A DNA stretch of 64,000 bases from JAVJUV01 sp040220415 (GTDB lineage: Bacteria; Pseudomonadota; Alphaproteobacteria; Rhodobacterales; Rhodobacteraceae), in assembly GCA_040220415.1 (NCBI GenBank), contig JAVJUV010000092.1, forward strand, positions 4,918 through 68,917, given 5' to 3'. Made by a program: the position numbers and the translations under genes. Below are positions 60,094 through 64,000 of this stretch, piece after piece. The notes under the pieces are model-generated. The model searched no databases, was not told the DNA's origin, and worked only from the letters and a program-made list of their open reading frames with translations. Every line of letters begins with the position of its first letter. Within the stretch, counting starts at the first letter, position 1.

Positions 60094-60999
60094 ATGGCCT
60101 TCACGCTTCGCCAGTTGCAGTTCTTCGTGGCGGCCGCGGAACACGAGAGCGTTTCGGGGGCCGCGAAGGCCCTTTCGATTTCGCAGTCTTCGGTGACCGA
60201 AGCCATAAAGGCGCTTGAAGCCGATCTGGGTGTCGTGCTTTTCGAGCGCCGCGCACACGGTCTGGAGATCACGAACGCGGGCCACCAGTTCCTGCGCCAT
60301 GCCCGGAAGATCCGCGAGGATGTCTCGGACGCGCGGCGCGCCTTCGCGGAGGCATCCGAAAACCGCGAAGGTGAGATCCGGCTTGGCGTCACGTCGCTTG
60401 TCGCGGGATACGGGCTTTCGGACGCTCTTGCCCGCTTCCGCCGGACATTCCCCGCCGTCACGATCTCGGCCATCGAGGATTCGGGCGACTACCTGGAGCA
60501 CCTTCTGATCGGCGGCGAGATCGACGTTGCCTTCCTGATCACGTCGAACCTGCACAACCGAAGCGCGCTTCAGATCGAAAGCATCGCCGTGTCGGCGCAA
60601 AGGCTGTGGCTGCCGCTTGGCCATCCGCTTGTCGCGAAGGAGGCGATCTCGCTGGACGATATCGCGGCCGAACCGCTTATCATGCTGTCGGTCGAGGAAA
60701 TCGAGGAAAGCACCTCGAGGCTGCTGGCCTCGCTGGGCGCCCGCCCGAACGTCGCGTTTCGCACGCGTTCCGTCGAGGCGGTCCGAAGCCTTGTCGCGAC
60801 CGGGATGGGTTTAGCGCTTATGCCCGACCTGATCTATCGGCCCTGGTCGCTGGAAGGCGACCGGATCGAGTTGCGCGACGTCTCGGGCGATCTTCCGAAC
60901 CTTCAGGTCGGACTGGCATGGAGACGCGGCGCGCCGCTGTCCGATATCAGCCGCGATTTCATCCGGCTGGCGCAGACGGCCTTCCAGGCCCACGCCTGA
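60094..60999 (+). CDS. LysR-family transcriptional regulator
   Basis: A 301-residue LysR protein: helix-turn-helix (LRQLQFFVAAAEHESVSGAA; SISQSSVTEAIKALE) and a C-terminal effector domain of the CbbR/CysB type. I chose ATG 60094, where the conserved LysR N terminus starts, over a TTG at 60025. It runs in the same direction as the polyamine-type importer that follows and has a LysR-like box in between. Confidence 0.9.
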   Translation: MAFTLRQLQFFVAAAEHESVSGAAKALSISQSSVTEAIKALEADLGVVLFERRAHGLEITNAGHQFLRHARKIREDVSDARRAFAEASENREGEIRLGVTSLVAGYGLSDALARFRRTFPAVTISAIEDSGDYLEHLLIGGEIDVAFLITSNLHNRSALQIESIAVSAQRLWLPLGHPLVAKEAISLDDIAAEPLIMLSVEEIEESTSRLLASLGARPNVAFRTRSVEAVRSLVATGMGLALMPDLIYRPWSLEGDRIELRDVSGDLPNLQVGLAWRRGAPLSDISRDFIRLAQTAFQAHA

Positions 61000-61034
61000 A
61001 CGGACGGGCGAACGCAGGACATTTCCGCTTCGGT

Positions 61035-61049
61035 ATCGGAATTTTCGAT
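61035..61049. promoter_or_regulatory. candidate LysR box upstream of the importer
   Basis: ATCGGAATTTTCGAT is a 4-bp inverted repeat (ATCG-N7-CGAT) fitting T-N11-A. A related dyad, CGAA-TTT-TTCG, follows at 61075-61085. Both lie in the AT-rich 186-nt region between lysR and the binding-protein gene. Confidence 0.45.
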
Positions 61050-61185
61050 AATGCCTTTCAGAATTTTGTTATTGCGAATTTTTCGATCCGCTTCACTCTA
61101 TGCGCAAGCTCGTCCAGGGGGCGCTTGAGCGAGACGGACCACCTGTGCGTCCCCCCAACCAGAACTCAGCGGGGAGATGTCAAGA

Positions 61186-62343
61186 ATGGCAAATGCAAGA
61201 TTGCTTGGAACGGTCGCACTGTCGGCCATGCTGACCGTGCAACCGGTGCTGGCCCAGGTTTCGGAACTTGGAGACGGTGAAGGCCGCGTGGATATCGTTG
61301 CCTGGCCCGGCTATATCGAGCGCGGCGAAACGATGGCCGAGTTCGACTGGGTCACCGGCTTCGAGGAAGCGACCGGCTGCATGGTGAACGTCAAGACGGC
61401 GAACACATCGGACGAGATGGTCGCCCTGATGAACGAAGGCGGGTTCGATCTTGTCACCGCCTCGGGCGATGCCTCGCTGCGTCTGATCGCCGGCAAGCGG
61501 GTGCAGCCGGTCAACCTGTCGCTTATTCCGTCGTGGAATACCGTCGACGACCGCCTGAAGGATGCACCCTGGTACGTGGTGGACGGCGCTCACTACGGCG
61601 TGCCCTACATGTGGGGCCCGAACGTCCTGATGTACAACACCGAGGTCTTCGGCGACCAGCCGCCCTCGTCCTGGAACGTGGTCTTCGAAGAGATGACGCT
61701 GCCCGACGGCCAGTCGAACAAGGGCCGGGTTCAGGCCTATGACGGGCCGATCCACGTGGCCGACGCGGCGAACTACCTGATGCATCACAATCCCGACCTC
61801 GGGATCACGTCGCCCTACGAACTGAATGCCGATCAATACGCGGCAGCACTTGACCTGCTGCGCACGCAGCGCGAGCTGGTCGGCCGCTACTGGCATGACG
61901 CCTTCATCCAGATCGACGATTTCAAGAACGAAGGCGTCGTCGCCAGCGGCTCGTGGCCCTTCCAGGTCAACCTGCTGGCGTCCGAAGGCCAGCCCGTGGC
62001 GTCCGTGATTCCCGTCGAAGGCGCGACGGGCTGGGCGGATACGACCATGATGCATGTCGACGCCGCGCACCCGAACTGCGCCTATATGTGGATGGAACAC
62101 ACGCTGTCCTCGAACCTGATGTCGGATCTTTCGGTCTGGTTCGGCGCCAACCCGGGCGTGCCCGCCGCCTGCACCGACGGGCGCGGCATGCAGACCGCCG
62201 AGGGCTGCACGCTGAACGGCATGGACGAGTTCGACAGGATCAAGTTCTGGACGACGCCGGTCACGAGCTGCGCCAGCCAGGGTGAATGCGTGCCGTATTA
62301 TCGCTGGGTCAGCGATTACATCGGCGTCATCGGCGGACGCTGA
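61186..62343 (+). CDS. polyamine-type ABC importer, periplasmic binding protein
   Basis: A 385-residue PotD/PotF-like binding protein. Signal peptide MANARLLGTVALSAMLTV with cleavage near VLAQ-VSE. The mature start VDIVAWPGYIERG and the later GVPYMWGPNVLMYNTEVFG are typical of this family. It has an unusual number of Cys near the C terminus (in PAACTD, EGCTLN, TSCASQGEC), possibly disulfides. I chose ATG 61186, with GGGGAG 9 nt before it, over ATG 61177, which abuts that site. A strong stem-loop follows the gene. Confidence 0.9.
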   Translation: MANARLLGTVALSAMLTVQPVLAQVSELGDGEGRVDIVAWPGYIERGETMAEFDWVTGFEEATGCMVNVKTANTSDEMVALMNEGGFDLVTASGDASLRLIAGKRVQPVNLSLIPSWNTVDDRLKDAPWYVVDGAHYGVPYMWGPNVLMYNTEVFGDQPPSSWNVVFEEMTLPDGQSNKGRVQAYDGPIHVADAANYLMHHNPDLGITSPYELNADQYAAALDLLRTQRELVGRYWHDAFIQIDDFKNEGVVASGSWPFQVNLLASEGQPVASVIPVEGATGWADTTMMHVDAAHPNCAYMWMEHTLSSNLMSDLSVWFGANPGVPAACTDGRGMQTAEGCTLNGMDEFDRIKFWTTPVTSCASQGECVPYYRWVSDYIGVIGGR

Positions 62344-62366
62344 TCCTTCGAGACGCAATGTTCGGT

Positions 62367-62389
62367 TCCGGCGGCTTCCTGCCGCCGGA
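62367..62389 (+). other. intercistronic stem-loop after the polyamine-type binding-protein gene
   Basis: A perfect 9-bp stem (TCCGGCGGC / GCCGCCGGA) with loop TTCCT, 23 nt past the binding-protein stop and 21 nt before the ATPase start. No T-run directly follows. Confidence 0.7.
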
Positions 62390-62410
62390 CAAGATCGGTT
62401 TTATTCCCTT

Positions 62411-63406
62411 ATGACCATAGCTGTCGAACTTGAGAACGTGTCCCGCCATTTCGGAGAGATCCGCGCCGTCGACCGGGTCTCGCTGGCCGTCCAGGAGGGA
62501 CAGTTCTTTGCGATGCTCGGCCCCTCGGGTTCGGGCAAGACCACCTGCCTGCGCCTGATCTCGGGGTTCGACAGACCCAGCGACGGGCATGTGCGGATCT
62601 TCGGCCAGAACTCGGAGAGCATCCCGCCGAACCGCCGCCCCGTGAACACGGTCTTCCAGGACTACGCGCTGTTTCCCCATCTGACCGTCCGCGAGAACGT
62701 CGCCTATGGCCCCAAGATGGCCGGCGTCGCGAAGGCAACCCGCGAGAACGGCGCCGAGGAGATGCTGGCGCTTGTCAAACTCGCCGGATACGGCGATCGC
62801 AAACCGGCCGAACTGTCAGGCGGACAGAGGCAGCGCGTGGCCCTGGCACGCGCGCTGGTCAACAGCCCCAAGGTCCTGCTGCTGGACGAACCGCTTGGCG
62901 CGCTTGATCTAAAGCTGCGCGAGGCCATGCAGGAAGAGTTGAAGTCCTTGCAGCAAAGCCTTGGAATCACGTTTATTTTTGTTACCCACGATCAAGGAGA
63001 GGCGCTGTCGATGGCCGATCGGGTTGCCGTGTTCAACCAGGGCCGGATCATCCAGGAGGGATCGCCGCGGGATATCTACGAACGTCCGCGCACGCGCTTC
63101 GTGGCCGACTTCGTCGGCTCGGCGAATGTGCTGTCGCCCGCGATATCGGCCAGGGCGTCAGGCCCGGAACGCTGGGCAAGCCTGCGGCCCGAGGCGATCA
63201 CGCTGACCGATCCGGCCGCCGCGCGGTTGTCGGGCACCGTCCGCAGCGCGCGGTACCTGGGTGCTACGGTCCGGTTGACGGTGGCGCTGCAGGATAGCGA
63301 ACTGACCGCCAGTCTTCCGGCATCGGACCCTATCCCGAACGAGGGAGAGACCGTTGGCCTGACCTGGGACGACGGCGCGCTGCACGAGATGGACGGTGAC
63401 ATCTGA
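62411..63406 (+). CDS. polyamine-type ABC importer, ATPase (PotA-like)
   Basis: A 331-residue ATPase with Walker A GPSGSGKTT, Q-loop TVFQDYALFPHLTV, signature LSGGQRQR, Walker B VLLLDEPLGALD, H-loop VTHDQGEA, and a TOBE-like C-terminal domain. ATG 62411 opens the conserved IAVELENVSRHFG; no strong ribosome site is visible, and the upstream stem-loop may affect its translation. Its last base is shared with the permease start. Confidence 0.9.
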   Translation: MTIAVELENVSRHFGEIRAVDRVSLAVQEGQFFAMLGPSGSGKTTCLRLISGFDRPSDGHVRIFGQNSESIPPNRRPVNTVFQDYALFPHLTVRENVAYGPKMAGVAKATRENGAEEMLALVKLAGYGDRKPAELSGGQRQRVALARALVNSPKVLLLDEPLGALDLKLREAMQEELKSLQQSLGITFIFVTHDQGEALSMADRVAVFNQGRIIQEGSPRDIYERPRTRFVADFVGSANVLSPAISARASGPERWASLRPEAITLTDPAAARLSGTVRSARYLGATVRLTVALQDSELTASLPASDPIPNEGETVGLTWDDGALHEMDGDI

Positions 63407-64000
63407 TGGTGTCCGGCACCTCGAATACCGCGTTTGGGAGGCTTTCGGATCAATTGTGGCGCCGCCCACGGCTGTTCCTGGCGCTGCTGCTGGCCCTGCC
63501 CCTGATCTGGCTGGGGGTCATCTACATCGGGTCGCTCTTTGCCCTGCTAGCCCAGAGTTTCTTTTCCATCGACGAGTTTTCGGGCCTCATCAACTACGAG
63601 CTTACTCTCAAGACCTATGCCGAACTGCTGCGCCCGGCGAATTTCGACATCATCCTGCGAACCACGCTGATGGCGGCCTCGGTGACGGTCGCCGCCGGCA
63701 TCATCGCCTTTCCCATCGCCTATTACGCGGCGCGTTACGCGAAGGGCCGGACCAAGGCGTTCTTCTACCTTGCGGTCATGTTGCCGCTCTGGTCGAGCTA
63801 TCTTGTCAAGGTCTACGCCTGGAAGCTGATCCTGGCCAAGGAAGGCATCCTGAACTGGGCCGTCGAAGGCGTTGGCGCCTCGTTCCTGCTGCAGGCGGTC
63901 CTGTCGCTGCCGGTCATCGGGGGCAACTCGCTGTCGGTCAGCTATATCGGGACGTTCCTGGTCTTCCTCTACGTCTGGCTTCCATTCATGATCCTGCCGC
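63406..64000 (+). CDS. polyamine-type ABC importer, permease 1 (partial)
   Basis: The 5' part (about 198 codons) of a PotB-like permease, cut by the window edge. It starts at the ATG in the TGATG junction with the ATPase gene. The first membrane segment (LFLALLLALPLIWLGVIYIG) is near residue 23. Further segments follow (TLMAASVTVAAGIIAFPIAY; FFYLAVMLPLWSSYLVKVYA), typical of spermidine/putrescine permeases. No stop occurs before the edge. A second permease gene is expected just outside the window. Confidence 0.88.
   Translation, partial: MVSGTSNTAFGRLSDQLWRRPRLFLALLLALPLIWLGVIYIGSLFALLAQSFFSIDEFSGLINYELTLKTYAELLRPANFDIILRTTLMAASVTVAAGIIAFPIAYYAARYAKGRTKAFFYLAVMLPLWSSYLVKVYAWKLILAKEGILNWAVEGVGASFLLQAVLSLPVIGGNSLSVSYIGTFLVFLYVWLPFMILP

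Noticed and set aside
1..64000. CRISPR arrays, insertion sequences, prophage, rRNA genes or a replication origin
   Set aside because: No regular spacer-repeat array, transposase or integrase motif, phage gene set, rRNA sequence or DnaA-box cluster was recognised on reading both strands.

Overview
The window looks like a chromosomal segment of a Rhodobacteraceae (Roseobacter-group) alphaproteobacterium. The reasons are high G+C with GC-rich third codon positions, a glpX-isochorismatase-recJ block, a DUF1127 protein, many FCD-type GntR and LysR regulators, and an unusually dense set of binding-protein-dependent ABC importers. No phage, transposase, CRISPR array or rRNA was seen. All assignments come from reading the sequence and translations; no database was searched.

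Layout. 1-4450: 3' end of an unidentified gene, glpX, an isochorismatase-family hydrolase, recJ, tRNA-Glu(UUC) and a small secreted protein. 4460-19848: a divergent catabolic locus. Leftward run a sugar-type (CUT2) importer (binding protein, SDR, two permeases, ATPase). Rightward run an unusual regulator made of a winged helix fused to a cytoplasmic solute-binding-protein domain, a second SDR, an M24 (prolidase/creatinase-fold) protein, an acetoin-dehydrogenase-like E1 alpha/beta pair, an E2 split over two genes, and an aldehyde dehydrogenase. The gene set fits oxidation of a diol or polyol to an acyloin, thiamine-dependent cleavage to acyl-CoA plus aldehyde, and aldehyde oxidation; this is inference.

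19877-33511: a PP2C-like phosphatase, then a TetR-controlled CoA-ester pathway (GMC oxidoreductase, two aldo/keto reductases, CoA-transferase, enoyl-CoA hydratase-like protein, Dabb protein, MaoC hydratase, acyl-CoA dehydrogenase, SDR, DUF993 aldolase-like protein, TIM-barrel isomerase, GlcG/HbpS-like protein). Five 16-bp sites of the form TAAC-N6-GTTA sit at its promoters. A decayed aldehyde dehydrogenase fragment lies between tetR and the GMC gene.

33629-40676: a GntR/FCD regulator, a DUF1028 protein and a peptide-type importer in which one permease and one ATPase are fused; a shared ATCATGAT-centred operator links them. 40741-48019: a GNAT/GntR pair divergent from a polyamine-type importer followed by an Asp/Glu-racemase-family protein and a class II aldolase. 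48053-53263: LysR and ugpBAEC. 53313-59988: a leftward group with a cysteine-synthase/glutaredoxin fusion, two flavoproteins, DUF1127 and OsmC-like proteins, facing a winged-helix/TPR regulator preceded by helically phased TGGAGA repeats. 60094-64000: LysR and the start of another polyamine-type importer, cut by the window edge.

Across the window, all five transporter-type binding-protein genes are followed by a strong stem-loop before the next cistron, which probably sets the high binding-protein to permease ratio.
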